Shown piece after piece: positions 1 to 8,254 of a stretch of 62,780 nt of DNA. Source of the DNA: Halorubrum rutilum (GTDB lineage Archaea; Halobacteriota; Halobacteria; Halobacteriales; Haloferacaceae); assembly GCF_024494565.1 (NCBI RefSeq), contig NZ_JANHDN010000009.1, positions 1 to 62,780 on the forward strand. Direction: 5' to 3'. Both the position numbers and the translations under genes were made by a program. Position 1 is the stretch's first letter; every line of letters begins with the position of its first letter. The notes below the pieces were generated by a model, which searched no databases, had not been told where the DNA came from, and worked only from the letters and a program-made list of their open reading frames with translations.

Positions 1-70
1 CTACGACAAGCGGTCGGAACGCGAGCGCATGAAGGTTCGCCGTCGCGTCATCCGCGAGGTGACCAAATGA
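1..70 (+). CDS. C-terminal 22 codons of a gene cut by the left edge; possible tyrosine recombinase
   Basis: Reading from base 2, the frame is open to the TGA at 68-70 and encodes YDKRSERERMKVRRRVIREV followed by TK. The tail is strongly basic, unlike the acidic proteins around it. A tyrosine followed by an Arg/Glu/Lys-rich helix resembles the C-terminal end of haloarchaeal XerC/D-type integrases as I remember them, but 22 residues cannot prove it. The AT-rich, gene-free stretch that follows would fit the edge of an integrated element. The rest of the gene lies outside the window. Confidence 0.4.
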   Translation, partial: YDKRSERERMKVRRRVIREVTK

Positions 71-776
71 AGGCCGTGCCGTCAGTGGATCCTTCCGCGC
101 GGGTCGATCGGTCCCCCGCGAGTCCATAGCAGCCCCTCGTTTTTGCGGAGGTGCTCAAACGGCGAGAGGAAAGGCTATTAACGACGTTTCGCACCGGATT
201 TTTTGAAAAAAGAAGATCCACGATCTGAGTGAAAGATGTCGTTCGGGCAATCGCTAACAAAACAATCTCAGACTCTCCAGAGGGAATTCGGTGAACACCG
301 CTGAAATGTAGCTCTCAACACGATCTCCTAATATTTGACATGGACGCTTTTGATTCTGCAATCTACGCACCTCCCTTGGATTGACCAGTGTGTGAGGTAT
401 GTGAATAACCCCAGATTGCGGTTGATATTAGACACGATTGTGGTCAATTTGGTGGTGCTAGTTTAATTCGAGCCAGTTCAGTTACTTTAGAATGATTAGA
501 TCACCTCGGTACATGCAGTATAGAATAAGTCACCTGTAAAAATATGCTCAATATTACCAGAGGGCATGAACGCTATTTCAAAAACGTGAGACTCTAGCGG
601 GTGGTATCAATGACTATCGCAGTTGACGCCGCGCTCATGAACCTGATCAGTCCAAAATTATTTATAAATTATCATGAATTAGATCCTGTAACCTCATACT
701 AGTTCAACACCGATGTAATCAGCCTTTACTACAGAATGAGAATAAAGCCGACTAATAAAGTAAATAAACTACTTGA
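71..776. other. AT-rich intergenic stretch with no supported gene
   Basis: About 700 bases of markedly lower GC than the core. Short frames exist, including a minus-strand one at 48-260, but none has haloarchaeal composition or a recognisable motif. A T-run near 136-146 and the TTTTTTGAAAAAA stretch near 201-213 could be transcription-end signals of the flanking genes. I see no tRNA or repeat. Confidence 0.5.
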
Positions 777-1193
777 CTAGCTGAAGTCGTAATTCTGTTC
801 TAAGATTACGTTTCCGCTCGGGTCATGGATTATCCGGACTACCACTTCCCCACTAGGAGAAGTAATACTACTGTAGTCTAGTGATTTTTGCTCTCCAGTC
901 TCCCAAGTCCCCTGATCAATGCTACTACTTGCGACCTGACCATCTACGGAGAGCGTGAGATCTGCCGTGTCAATTGTCTGTCCGCCGGTCTTTGTTACGT
1001 TGATGACCGACGAATTGTTGCCATCGATGGTGAAACTCGCCTGCGGTGCGGTATCACTTACTTGATCGCCCAGTCCGAGCACGAACGTCCCGATGACGGC
1101 GGCCAGAATCACAGTGATCGCGACCATGAGGATGACTCCGATCACGGGACTCACCGCGCGGTCGTCCGATTTGAATAGGTTGCTTGGTTTCAT
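777..1193 (-). CDS. Type IV pilin-like protein (haloarchaeal PilA/DUF1628 type)
   Basis: 138 residues from the ATG at 1193; an in-frame ATG at 1214 would add MDRWVQT. The N-terminus is a short basic leader (MKPSNLFKSDDR) followed by AVSPVIGVILMVAITVILA. This is the conserved prepilin-peptidase (PibD) site and hydrophobic assembly helix of haloarchaeal pilins. The remaining 95 or so residues are a Ser/Thr/Asp-rich extracellular head with Asn-Xaa-Ser/Thr sites (NNSS, NVTK). The expected role is an adhesion pilus subunit or pseudopilin assembled at the cell membrane. It stands alone, with no PilB/PilC genes beside it. Base composition is lower in GC than the genes to its right. Confidence 0.85.
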   Translation of the reverse strand: MKPSNLFKSDDRAVSPVIGVILMVAITVILAAVIGTFVLGLGDQVSDTAPQASFTIDGNNSSVINVTKTGGQTIDTADLTLSVDGQVASSSIDQGTWETGEQKSLDYSSITSPSGEVVVRIIHDPSGNVILEQNYDFS

Positions 1194-1537
1194 TGTTTGA
1201 ACCCAGCGATCCACCGACGAAACGGCCGCTCCGTTCCGATCGGTTAGCTGGTTACCATACTGTACGTCGGAACCACTTATGTAGTTACTGGCATAAATAT
1301 CAACGCCGAAAATTAGCTACGCGCGGACGCATTCGCGGATACGTCCGTAGGGTCGTGCGATTCACGTTCCGAAACTACCGGCGTCGGGTTCCCCCGATAT
1401 TCGGGGATCGCAGCGGCTTCGTTTCGCGTGGGCTTCCGCGGATGTGCCGCCTCGCGCACGTCGAGCGGTAGCCCCCGCGAACCGCCGGTCTCGGTCCGTT
1501 GAAAGCGATTAAATACTCTCGGCGAATCGGTCGGGAC
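1194..1537. promoter_or_regulatory. Divergent promoter region between the pilin and a small membrane protein
   Basis: 344 bases without a gene. On the minus strand, ATATTTATG (around 1291-1300) and ACATAAGT (around 1275-1283) are TATA-like elements for the pilin. On the plus strand, GATTAAATACTC at 1507-1518 lies about 27 bases before the ATG at 1538, the spacing expected for a leaderless transcript. Confidence 0.5.
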
Positions 1538-1672
1538 ATGGGCGTCTCAGAGATACTCGAGGGAACGAACCTCTCGCATCGCCAGATGGGCGCGATCATG
1601 ATCGGCTGGCTGGTGCTCGTCACCGTGGTCGCCGTCGGGCTGCTGGTGTACACGTCGCTCAACTTCGCGTAG
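1538..1672 (+). CDS. Small single-span membrane protein (44 aa)
   Basis: ATG at 1538, TAG at 1670-1672. The protein starts MGVSEILEGTNLSHRQMG, continues into a hydrophobic helix at about residues 17-39 (AIMIGWLVLVTVVAVGLLVY) and ends TSLNFA. Support for a real gene is the TATA-like GATTAAATACTC about 27 bases upstream and the clean one-helix topology. It lies 66 bases before the MFS gene, so the two may be co-transcribed. I do not recognise the family; the function is unknown. Confidence 0.6.
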   Translation: MGVSEILEGTNLSHRQMGAIMIGWLVLVTVVAVGLLVYTSLNFA

Positions 1673-1738
1673 CCGCCCTCGCGGCAACCCCGTCGCCAAC
1701 CCCCGAAGCTATCACCGGGCGGGGGGAACGACCACGCG

Positions 1739-3022
1739 ATGGACCCCGCCGAGCGACGGATCGTGGCGTTCACTGCCGGGTCGCACGGGCTCGTTCACAC
1801 GTACGAGCTCTCGATCCCGATCCTGCTGACGGTGTGGATCGCCGAGTTCTCGACGACCGCGGCCGCCCTCGGACTCGTCTCGACGGTCGGCTACGGGCTG
1901 TTCGGCGTGGGCGCGCTCCCGGGCGGCATCGTCGTCGACCGGTTCGGCTCCAAGCCGGTCATCCTCGCCTGCCTCGCCGGGATGGCGGGGTCGTTCCTCC
2001 TCGTGAGCGTCGCGCCGAACCTCGTCGCCCTCGCGCTCGCCGTCGGCGTCTGGGGCGTCACCGCGAGCGTCTACCACCCCGCGGGGCTGTCGCTGCTCTC
2101 GAAGTCGGTGGACCAGCGCGGGACCGCGCTCGGCTACCACGGGATCGGCGGCAACCTCGGGATCGCGCTCGGCCCGCTTGCGACCGCGCTGCTCCTGTTG
2201 GCGTTCGACTGGCGGATCGTCGCGGCCGCGCTCACGCTGCCGGCGGTCGCCGTCGCCGCCTACGGGGTCACCGTCGACGTTGACGCGGCGTTACCGGACC
2301 CCGCGGCCACCGACGGCGGGGAGGGAGACGACGAAAACCCGGACGCCGCCGGGAGCGGCGGCGCGAAGGGCGAGGTCTCGCTGTCGACGATCGCCGACGA
2401 CACGCGCGTGCTGCTCGCGGGGGGGTTCCTGATCGTCTTCGCGTTCGTCACCTTCAGCGGGCTCTACTACCGGACGTTCCTCACGTTCCTGCCGGACCTC
2501 CTCGGCGACGTCCTCGGCGGACTCATCGACGTCCAGCTCATCGACCCGGAGAGCCCGTACGCCGAGGAGTTCGACGTCGCGCGGTACCTCTACGTCGCGA
2601 TCCTCACCGTCGGCGTCTTCGGCCAGTACCTCGGCGGCCGGATCGCGGACCGGATGCCCCCGGAGCGCGGCCTGATCGTCCTGATGTCGGTGTTGGCGGT
2701 CCTCGCGCTGCTGTTCGTTCCCGCCAGCGGCGGCACCGCGACGTTCCTCGCGGTCTCGCTCGCGCTCGGCGTCGCGCTGTTCACGGTCCAGCCCCTCTCG
2801 CAGGCGACGGTCGCGGCCTACTCGCCGAGCGAGGCGCGCGGGATCTCGTTCGGCTACACCTACCTCGGGATCTTCGGCGTCGGATCGCTCGGCGCCGCGC
2901 TCGCCGGGACGGTCCTCACCCGCGCCGGCCCCCGCGAGCTGTTCCTCGTCCTCGCCGGGATCGCGGCTATGGGCGCGCTCTCGGCGGCCGCGGTCGCCCG
3001 GTTCGCGACCCGACCGGATTAG
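1739..3022 (+). CDS. Major facilitator superfamily exporter, fosmidomycin-resistance (Fsr)-like
   Basis: 427 residues with about 12 hydrophobic segments in two halves, separated by an acidic cytoplasmic loop near residues 180-215. The N-half contains GGIVVDRFGSKPV, the MFS motif between helices 2 and 3. It also has SVYHPAGLSLLSK and YHGIGGNLGIALGPL, which resemble the helix 4-5 region of Fsr-type drug exporters. The expected role is proton-driven efflux of small molecules at the cell membrane; the substrate cannot be read from the sequence. The ATG at 1739 starts directly before the first hydrophobic region. Confidence 0.8.
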   Translation: MDPAERRIVAFTAGSHGLVHTYELSIPILLTVWIAEFSTTAAALGLVSTVGYGLFGVGALPGGIVVDRFGSKPVILACLAGMAGSFLLVSVAPNLVALALAVGVWGVTASVYHPAGLSLLSKSVDQRGTALGYHGIGGNLGIALGPLATALLLLAFDWRIVAAALTLPAVAVAAYGVTVDVDAALPDPAATDGGEGDDENPDAAGSGGAKGEVSLSTIADDTRVLLAGGFLIVFAFVTFSGLYYRTFLTFLPDLLGDVLGGLIDVQLIDPESPYAEEFDVARYLYVAILTVGVFGQYLGGRIADRMPPERGLIVLMSVLAVLALLFVPASGGTATFLAVSLALGVALFTVQPLSQATVAAYSPSEARGISFGYTYLGIFGVGSLGAALAGTVLTRAGPRELFLVLAGIAAMGALSAAAVARFATRPD

Positions 3023-3044
3023 GATCGCGCGTCGCGCGTTCGGA

Positions 3045-3512
3045 TCATCCCTCGGATCGGTCGTCGCTGTGATCGTCCTCGTGGTCGCCGCCTTCCTCCC
3101 TGTCGATTTCCTCGTCGCGCTCGTCTCCGTCGGTCTCCTCGTCGACCGCGTCGTTTCCGTCGACGTCGCCCTCCTCGCCGACCTCGATGCGGACCGGTCC
3201 GTCGTCCCCGTGCTCGCCGTGTGATTCCCCCTCCGGCACGTCCGCCGCGTCCGCGTAGTCGTCGAGCGTCGTCTCCCGGGGTTCGCCGCGGTTCCCCTCC
3301 AGTTCGCTCAGCGCGTAGCCCACGGCGTAGCCGGTCGATCCGCCCAGGAAGGCGCCGATCCCGGCGCCGACCGGGCCGCCCCGAGCGCCGAGCACGGCGC
3401 CGGTGAACCCCCCGAGGGTGGCGGCCCGCTCCGCCTCCCGTTCGGACCGGGTGCGGTCTCGGTCGGCGATCCGATCGGCGGCGCGGCCCTCGTCGCGGTC
3501 GTGAGCGGTCAT
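3045..3512 (-). CDS. Glycine-zipper protein with acidic tail, hypothetical
   Basis: 155 residues in three zones. The N-terminus is charged and Arg-rich (residues 1-32). A Gly/Ala-rich hydrophobic zone (about 33-72, for example GGFTGAVLGARGG and GAGIGAFLGGSTG) resembles glycine-zipper membrane segments. The C-terminal half is almost entirely Asp/Glu with His and Arg. It converges on the MFS gene, with 22 bases between stops. The zipper suggests membrane association or oligomerisation; no function can be assigned. Confidence 0.65.
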   Translation of the reverse strand: MTAHDRDEGRAADRIADRDRTRSEREAERAATLGGFTGAVLGARGGPVGAGIGAFLGGSTGYAVGYALSELEGNRGEPRETTLDDYADAADVPEGESHGEHGDDGPVRIEVGEEGDVDGNDAVDEETDGDERDEEIDREEGGDHEDDHSDDRSEG

Positions 3513-3596
3513 ACCGGCGGGTAGGGGCTCCGGCGGTCTATACGCTTCGCCGGCCGGGGACAGGGGGAGAAACTCGGCCCGGTCGGTCTCGGCCGC

Positions 3597-4898
3597 TCAG
3601 ACGGTGTGTTTCGCCTCTTCCTCGTCGTCGACGACCTCGACGCCGCGGTTGTTCACCGCGTGGGGGTCGAGCCCCTGCTCCTGGAGGAACTGCTTGTAGA
3701 GGCGCTCGACCGTCTCGCCGTCCTTCTGCCGGTCGCTGGCGTGGTCGCACAGCTCGACGAGGTTCTCCGGCACGTCGTTCTCGTGGACGATCCAGTGGTT
3801 GATCGTGTCCGAGAGCCGGCGGATGGGCGAGGTGAAGTGGCCGTAGATGTCGAAGTTGAGCGCGTGGTGGCCCCCGAACGGGTCGTTCATGTACTTCGCG
3901 CGGGGCATCACCTTCAGCACGGCGCGCTGGATCTTGTCGAGCTGGCGGCCGGGCGACTCTTCGAGGGCGGCGTTGACCGCCTTCCGAGGATCGTCGCCCC
4001 ACGCGCTGCCGGGGATGGAGACGGAGTCGAGCTCCTGGATCTCCTTCAGCGCCTCGTTCCACTGGTCCGGCGTCGGCTGCGGGTGGACGCGGTACATCGC
4101 CTCGACGCCGCGGTCCCACATCAGGGTGTGCGTCACCGCCTTGTTCGCCTTCAGCATCGACTCCTCGATGATGGTGTGCGCGCGGTCGCGGCGCGGGTTT
4201 AACACGAGCGAGCCGTCCTCCTTGCGCTGCTCGTGCATCCGGTCGGCGAGCTCGAAGGCGAGCCGGTTCTCCTCGCCGAGCGGGAGCGAGGGGTCCTCTA
4301 ACCGCTCCTCGCACTGCTTGTAGGTGAGCCGCTCGTCGGAGTTGATGACGGACTTGTAGATGTCGATGTCCTCGAACGAGAGGGTCTCGTCGTCGATCTC
4401 CATCTCGACGGTGTGCGCGAGCCGGTCCTCGTCGGGGACGAGCGAGCAGACGGTCTCCGCGAGCACCGGCGGGAGCATGTGGATCGTGTAGTCGGGCAGG
4501 TAGACGGTGTTCGCCCGCTTCACCGCCTCCTCCCACATCGCCGTGTCGGGCGTGACGTAGTGGGTGACGTCGGCGATGTGGACCCACAGCCGGTAGGCGC
4601 CCTCCTCGCGCTCGATCGAGATCGCGTCGTCGAAGTCCTGCGCGTCGATCGGGTCGGTGGTCCACGTCGTGAGGTCCCGGAGGTCCTCGCGCTCGTTGAT
4701 CTCGGCCTCGATCTCGTCGTAGACGCCCTCCGTCCGCGTCTCGGCCTCGCGGAGGACCTCGCTCGGGAACTCGTCGGGGATCTCGAACTCCTCGAACAGC
4801 TCCGTCCGCTTCTCGGCGAGGCGGTCCGCGAGCTCCGGCGTTATCGTCACGGGACCCTGGTCCTCGGCGGACCCCGGTTTCGGCTCGTCGTCTGACAT
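3597..4898 (-). CDS. rnr: RNB-domain exoribonuclease, RNase R type without OB domains
   Basis: 433 residues, far shorter than bacterial RNase R (about 800). The RNB catalytic domain begins near residue 80 with TDPIDAQDFDDAISIE, which holds the clustered aspartates that bind the catalytic metals. Later RNB motifs include WVHIADVTHYV, LPPVLAETVCSL, LDKIQRAVLKVM and HFTSPIRRLSD. The cold-shock and S1 RNA-binding domains are absent. RNB-only RNase R is known from haloarchaea, where it performs 3'-to-5' RNA decay in the absence of an exosome. The start is the ATG at 4898, followed by a short acidic N-terminus. Confidence 0.93.
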   Translation of the reverse strand: MSDDEPKPGSAEDQGPVTITPELADRLAEKRTELFEEFEIPDEFPSEVLREAETRTEGVYDEIEAEINEREDLRDLTTWTTDPIDAQDFDDAISIEREEGAYRLWVHIADVTHYVTPDTAMWEEAVKRANTVYLPDYTIHMLPPVLAETVCSLVPDEDRLAHTVEMEIDDETLSFEDIDIYKSVINSDERLTYKQCEERLEDPSLPLGEENRLAFELADRMHEQRKEDGSLVLNPRRDRAHTIIEESMLKANKAVTHTLMWDRGVEAMYRVHPQPTPDQWNEALKEIQELDSVSIPGSAWGDDPRKAVNAALEESPGRQLDKIQRAVLKVMPRAKYMNDPFGGHHALNFDIYGHFTSPIRRLSDTINHWIVHENDVPENLVELCDHASDRQKDGETVERLYKQFLQEQGLDPHAVNNRGVEVVDDEEEAKHTV

Positions 4899-5010
4899 AC
4901 CGGGACCAACGCGGGTCCGTTAGAAAGGCCTGTCGGGGTTAGCGGCGCGTCGAGGCCGGACGGACGGGGTGCCCTGTCGAGACGGGGCGGAGAGTCGTCG
5001 AATACGCGCG

Positions 5011-5379
5011 CTAGCGGTCGCGGTCCGACGGCTCCCGATCGCGGTCGGAGCGGTCGGAGCGGCCGCGAGACCCGGTCGCGCCGGCGCCGCCCTCGTCGGC
5101 GCCCCCGTCGCCCGCGACCGCGTCGGTATATCGGGCGAGGAACTCCTCTCGCGAGAGCCCGTCGGCCTCGATCGAACAGACCAGCGACTCCAGCCCGTCG
5201 CGGGGCTGGTGGCAGAGCTCGTCGTCGCAGTCGGTACAGAGGTACTCGAACTCCTTGTCGCGCCGGTTCCAGCGGTTCCCCTCCTTGTCGTACTCGCGCG
5301 CGTCCTCGCGCAGCAGCGAGTCGCCGCACGCGATACAGGTCACCGACCGCCGGTCCCGGCTCTTCCGGGAGCGCCACAT
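5011..5379 (-). CDS. Small zinc-knuckle protein, haloarchaeal hypothetical
   Basis: 122 residues. The N-terminal half carries two CxxC pairs, CIACGD near residue 15 and CTDCDDELC near residue 48, which together could bind one zinc. An acidic helical middle (LESLVCSIEADGLSREEFLA) follows. The last 35 residues are a low-complexity Gly/Arg/Asp/Ser tail. Haloarchaea have many such proteins of unknown role. It is divergent from the TrkA-C gene at 5499, so the 120 bases between hold both promoters. Confidence 0.65.
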   Translation of the reverse strand: MWRSRKSRDRRSVTCIACGDSLLREDAREYDKEGNRWNRRDKEFEYLCTDCDDELCHQPRDGLESLVCSIEADGLSREEFLARYTDAVAGDGGADEGGAGATGSRGRSDRSDRDREPSDRDR

Positions 5380-5498
5380 GATAGCTCCCTCGGACCCTCC
5401 CCACTTAGCGTTTGGTGCGAGGGACCGCGCGGCGCGCTCGCGCTGCCCGGGCGTCGCGGGACGCGTACAGCTATACGTCGGGCGTCGCTCTCCCCGGT

Positions 5499-5978
5499 AT
5501 GACGATCCGCGAATCCGACCTCCCGGGCGTCGGGAAGAAGTTCGAGATCGAGCTCGACGACGGCGAGATGGTCGTCGTCATCCACAACACGGGGAAACGC
5601 GAGGTGTTCCGCCGCCCCGACCCGGACGCCGACTCGGAGAAGGCCTTCGAGTTCTCGGACGACCTCGCCCGCAAGATCGGCTCGATCATCGAGGGCGCCT
5701 ACTTCCAGCCGGTCGAGCCCGACACGCAGGAGACGACGCTCCCCGGCGGAATCCTCCTGGAGTGGTACGAGCTCCAGCCGGGCTCGCCGCTGATCGGCGA
5801 GACGCTGGCGAGCGCGGACGTCGGCAACCGCACCGGGCTCGCGGTCGTCGCGATCCAGCGCGACGGCGAGGTCATCGACAGCCCGACCGCCGACACCGCG
5901 CTCCGCGAGGGCGACACGGTCATCGGCGTCGGGACGCCGGAGAACTGCGCGGCGTTCGAGGCGCTCCTCACCGAATGA
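5499..5978 (+). CDS. TrkA-C domain regulatory subunit of a cation/proton antiporter (KhtT-like)
   Basis: 159 residues from the ATG at 5499 (MTIRESDLPGVGKKFEIEL); the open frame extends upstream, but that part is low-quality Arg/Ala sequence. Residues 1-70 match the N-terminal region of KhtT-type proteins. Residues about 85-155 form a RCK_C/TrkA-C fold, with LQPGSPLIGETLASADV and LREGDTVIGVGTPEN typical of its ligand-binding sheet. It lies 58 bases before a CPA2 antiporter in the same direction, the standard KhtT-KhtU pairing in which this subunit gates K+(Na+)/H+ exchange. Confidence 0.85.
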   Translation: MTIRESDLPGVGKKFEIELDDGEMVVVIHNTGKREVFRRPDPDADSEKAFEFSDDLARKIGSIIEGAYFQPVEPDTQETTLPGGILLEWYELQPGSPLIGETLASADVGNRTGLAVVAIQRDGEVIDSPTADTALREGDTVIGVGTPENCAAFEALLTE

Positions 5979-6036
5979 GCGGCCGCGCCTTCCCCGGACC
6001 GATCCCACCGGTCGGCCGTTTCGAGGGTGACCGGTA

Positions 6037-7272
6037 GTGGCGCTGCTCGACGTCGGCGTCATGTTCGCCGCGGTCGCGGTCGCCGGCGCGCTCGCGAACC
6101 GCCTCGGCCAGTCCGTGATCCCCTTCTACATCGTCGCCGGGATGCTCCTCGGCGAGTTCGTCCTCGGACGGGTCGCGCTCCCGGCGGTCGGGACCGTCCA
6201 CGTCCCCGAGACGGAGTTCATCGCGCTCGGCGCGGAGCTCGGGATCGTCTTCCTCCTCTTCTTCCTCGGCCTCGAGTTCAACCTCGACCGCCTGCTCGCG
6301 CGGCGGCGGCCGATCGGGGCGGCGGGGACGATCGACCTCGCGAACTTCGGCGCCGGGCTCGTCCTCGGGTGGCTCGTCTTCGGCGCGCCCCTCCCGGCGT
6401 TCCTCGTCGCCGGGATCGTCTACATCTCCTCGTCGGCGGTGATCACGAAGTCGCTCATCGACCTCGGCTGGATCGCCAACGACGAGGCCGAGCCGCTGCT
6501 CGGCACCCTCGTCTACGAGGACCTGTTCATCGCCGTCTACCTCGCCGTCGCGTCCGCCTTGGTGCTCGGCGGCGGCGACGTCGGCGCGGCCGCCGTCGAC
6601 GTGGGGATCGCGATCGGGTTCATCCTTGCGCTGCTCGGGGTCGTCCGGTTCGGGGCGCCGGCGTTCGACCGGCTGGTGGCGACGGACAACAAGGAGTTCG
6701 TCGCGCTCCGGTCGATCGCGACCGTGGTGCTCGTCGCCGGCGCGGCGCTCGCGCTCGGCGTCAGCGAGGCGGTCGCCGCCTTCTTCGTCGGGATGGCGTT
6801 CGCCTCGACCGACTACGCCCACGAGATCGAGACGCTGCTCGAACCCGTCCGCGACACGTTCGCGGCGGTGTTCTTCTTCTGGATCGGGCTCGTCACCGAC
6901 CCGCTGCTGTTCGGCGGCGTGGCGGCGCTGGTCGCGCTCGCGGTCCTCGTGACGACCCCGACGAAGCTCGTCACCGGCTTCCTCGCCGGGCGCGCGTTCG
7001 ACCTGAACGCCAAGCGGTCGACCCGCGTCGCGCTCGGGATGACGACCCGCGGGGAGTTCTCGCTGATCATCGCGACGGTCGCCGTGAGCGGGGCGAACGC
7101 CGGGACGTTCGACCCGGCGCTGGCCGCGACGATCAACGCGTTCGCGGTCGGCTACGTGCTCGTGATGGCGGTGCTCGGGACGACGCTGATGCAGTACTCC
7201 GGGCCGTTCGAGTCGGTCGCGGTCTCGTGGTTGGATCGCGACGTGGGCGATAGGGGTGGCGAGCGTCTGTAA
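6037..7272 (+). CDS. CPA2-family cation/proton antiporter (KhtU/KefB-like)
   Basis: 411 residues with about 12 hydrophobic helices and no C-terminal RCK domain; that function is supplied by the gene just upstream. Family signatures are the early glycine-rich AGMLLGEFVLGR, FFLGLEFNLDRL, SSAVITKSLIDLGW with the charged discontinuous helix, and MTTRGEFSLIIATVAVSG near the end. The first usable start is GTG at 6037; an ATG at 6061 is an alternative that would lose eight residues. The expected role is K+ or Na+ efflux in exchange for protons, relevant to salt and pH balance. Confidence 0.88.
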   Translation: MALLDVGVMFAAVAVAGALANRLGQSVIPFYIVAGMLLGEFVLGRVALPAVGTVHVPETEFIALGAELGIVFLLFFLGLEFNLDRLLARRRPIGAAGTIDLANFGAGLVLGWLVFGAPLPAFLVAGIVYISSSAVITKSLIDLGWIANDEAEPLLGTLVYEDLFIAVYLAVASALVLGGGDVGAAAVDVGIAIGFILALLGVVRFGAPAFDRLVATDNKEFVALRSIATVVLVAGAALALGVSEAVAAFFVGMAFASTDYAHEIETLLEPVRDTFAAVFFFWIGLVTDPLLFGGVAALVALAVLVTTPTKLVTGFLAGRAFDLNAKRSTRVALGMTTRGEFSLIIATVAVSGANAGTFDPALAATINAFAVGYVLVMAVLGTTLMQYSGPFESVAVSWLDRDVGDRGGERL

Positions 7273-7302
7273 GCGACCGACGGCGGATCGGCGGAGAACG
7301 TC

Positions 7303-7684
7303 TCCGAAGTTCCGACCGGTCGGTTATCCGTGACCGGTTTCTCTGCGGTGAATCATTCCAAAGCCCCAGCCGCTCGGCTATACGGTGTTGACATCGGCTC
7401 TGTGGCGAACACGTCCAAAGCCCCAGCCGGGAGGACGGCGCACGCTCGCTGCGCTCCTCACTCGGTCGCTCACTTCGTTCGCTCCCTCCCTGCGGTGCTT
7501 GCGTCGCCTGTGCCGTCCTCCCGGCTGCCCCTTTGAGTCCCCACCCGCCCAGCACGCCACCGCAGCCTCACGCCTCCCCAGCCTTGTCGGTCGGCCGTCG
7601 CTTCGCTCCGGCCGACCGACTCCCTCGCGCGGCGCTCCTCGTGGCCGCCGGTGGCGGCCACTCGGAGGCGCGCGCCACCGCACC
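7303..7684 (-). repeat. Dispersed structured element, copy 1
   Basis: Reading on the minus strand, it begins 65 bases after the stop of the DUF302 gene. The body is 7414-7684. It opens with GGTGCGGTGGCGCGCGCC and a variable hairpin with loop ACC. Next comes a 12-bp stem (7609-7620 with 7586-7597), then the conserved GAGGCTGGGGAGGCGTGAGG. A G-rich segment ending in ACTCAAAGGGG leads into an 11-bp stem (7512-7522 with 7429-7439). The tail repeats the GGCTGGGGCTTTGGA block at exactly 57 bases (TCCA anchors at 7414 and 7357), and a decayed third block lies near 7303. I see no ORF with coding character on either strand. Confidence 0.8.
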
Positions 7685-7749
7685 GGCTGTTCGCGCTATA
7701 CGTCGCTCCCGACGCTCTCAGCAACTATCGGTAATCGCGGAGAAGCCGT

Positions 7750-8205
7750 CTACTTCTCTCCTTCCGCCAGTTCCTCGAACACGGCGTCGACCATCTCGCC
7801 GGTCTCCGCGACGATCGCGTCCATCTCCTCGTCGTCGACGGGCATCCCGAGGAGACGCGCGATCTTCATGATCGAGACGTGGTAGACGACCTGTTCGCCG
7901 GGCGACACCTCCCAGACGATCATGTTGCAGGGGAACAGCCCCCCGATGCGCTTGTCGGTCGCGTCGAGCGCGCGGTCCGCCATCCTCGGGTTGCAGGCGC
8001 CGAGGACGTAGTACGGGTCGCGGTCGGCGTCGACCTTCTCGTTCAGCATCTCGGACGGGGAGAACTCGACCGGGATCCCGAAGCCGGCGTCGAGACAGAC
8101 CTCGCGGACGCGCTCGATCGCGGACTCGTGGTCGGTCGACAGCGTCGCCCGCGTCTCGCCGTACTCCTCGGGGTCCAGCTCGTGCGGATCGAAGGGGATC
8201 GCCAT
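7750..8205 (-). CDS. DUF302 domain protein
   Basis: 151 residues from ATG 8205 (MAIPFDPHELDPEEYGETRA); the frame is open further upstream, but that part is low-complexity Arg/Ser and is not credible. The core matches DUF302: STDHESAIERVREVCLDAGFGIPV, then YVLGACNPRMADRALDATD, and GLFPCNMIVWEV with the single conserved cysteine. DUF302 proteins are small cytoplasmic or periplasmic proteins of unknown biochemical role, sometimes linked to redox or metal stress. The gene is followed on the same strand by element copy 1. Confidence 0.85.
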   Translation of the reverse strand: MAIPFDPHELDPEEYGETRATLSTDHESAIERVREVCLDAGFGIPVEFSPSEMLNEKVDADRDPYYVLGACNPRMADRALDATDKRIGGLFPCNMIVWEVSPGEQVVYHVSIMKIARLLGMPVDDEEMDAIVAETGEMVDAVFEELAEGEK

Positions 8206-8254
8206 ACCGCGACTGCGCTTCGCCGGAACAAAAAGGCCGCGGCGGCGCGGGAGC

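Noticed and set aside
48..260. Minus-strand 70-residue ORF at the left edge
   Set aside because: No promoter, no recognised motif, atypical composition; overlaps the end of the plus-strand gene.
7378..7724. Minus- and plus-strand ORFs across element copies (for example 7378-7683, 28484-28930, 26636-27064)
   Set aside because: They arise from GC-rich sequence without stops. Frames are not conserved between the three copies, and the peptides are Arg/Gly/Ala-rich.
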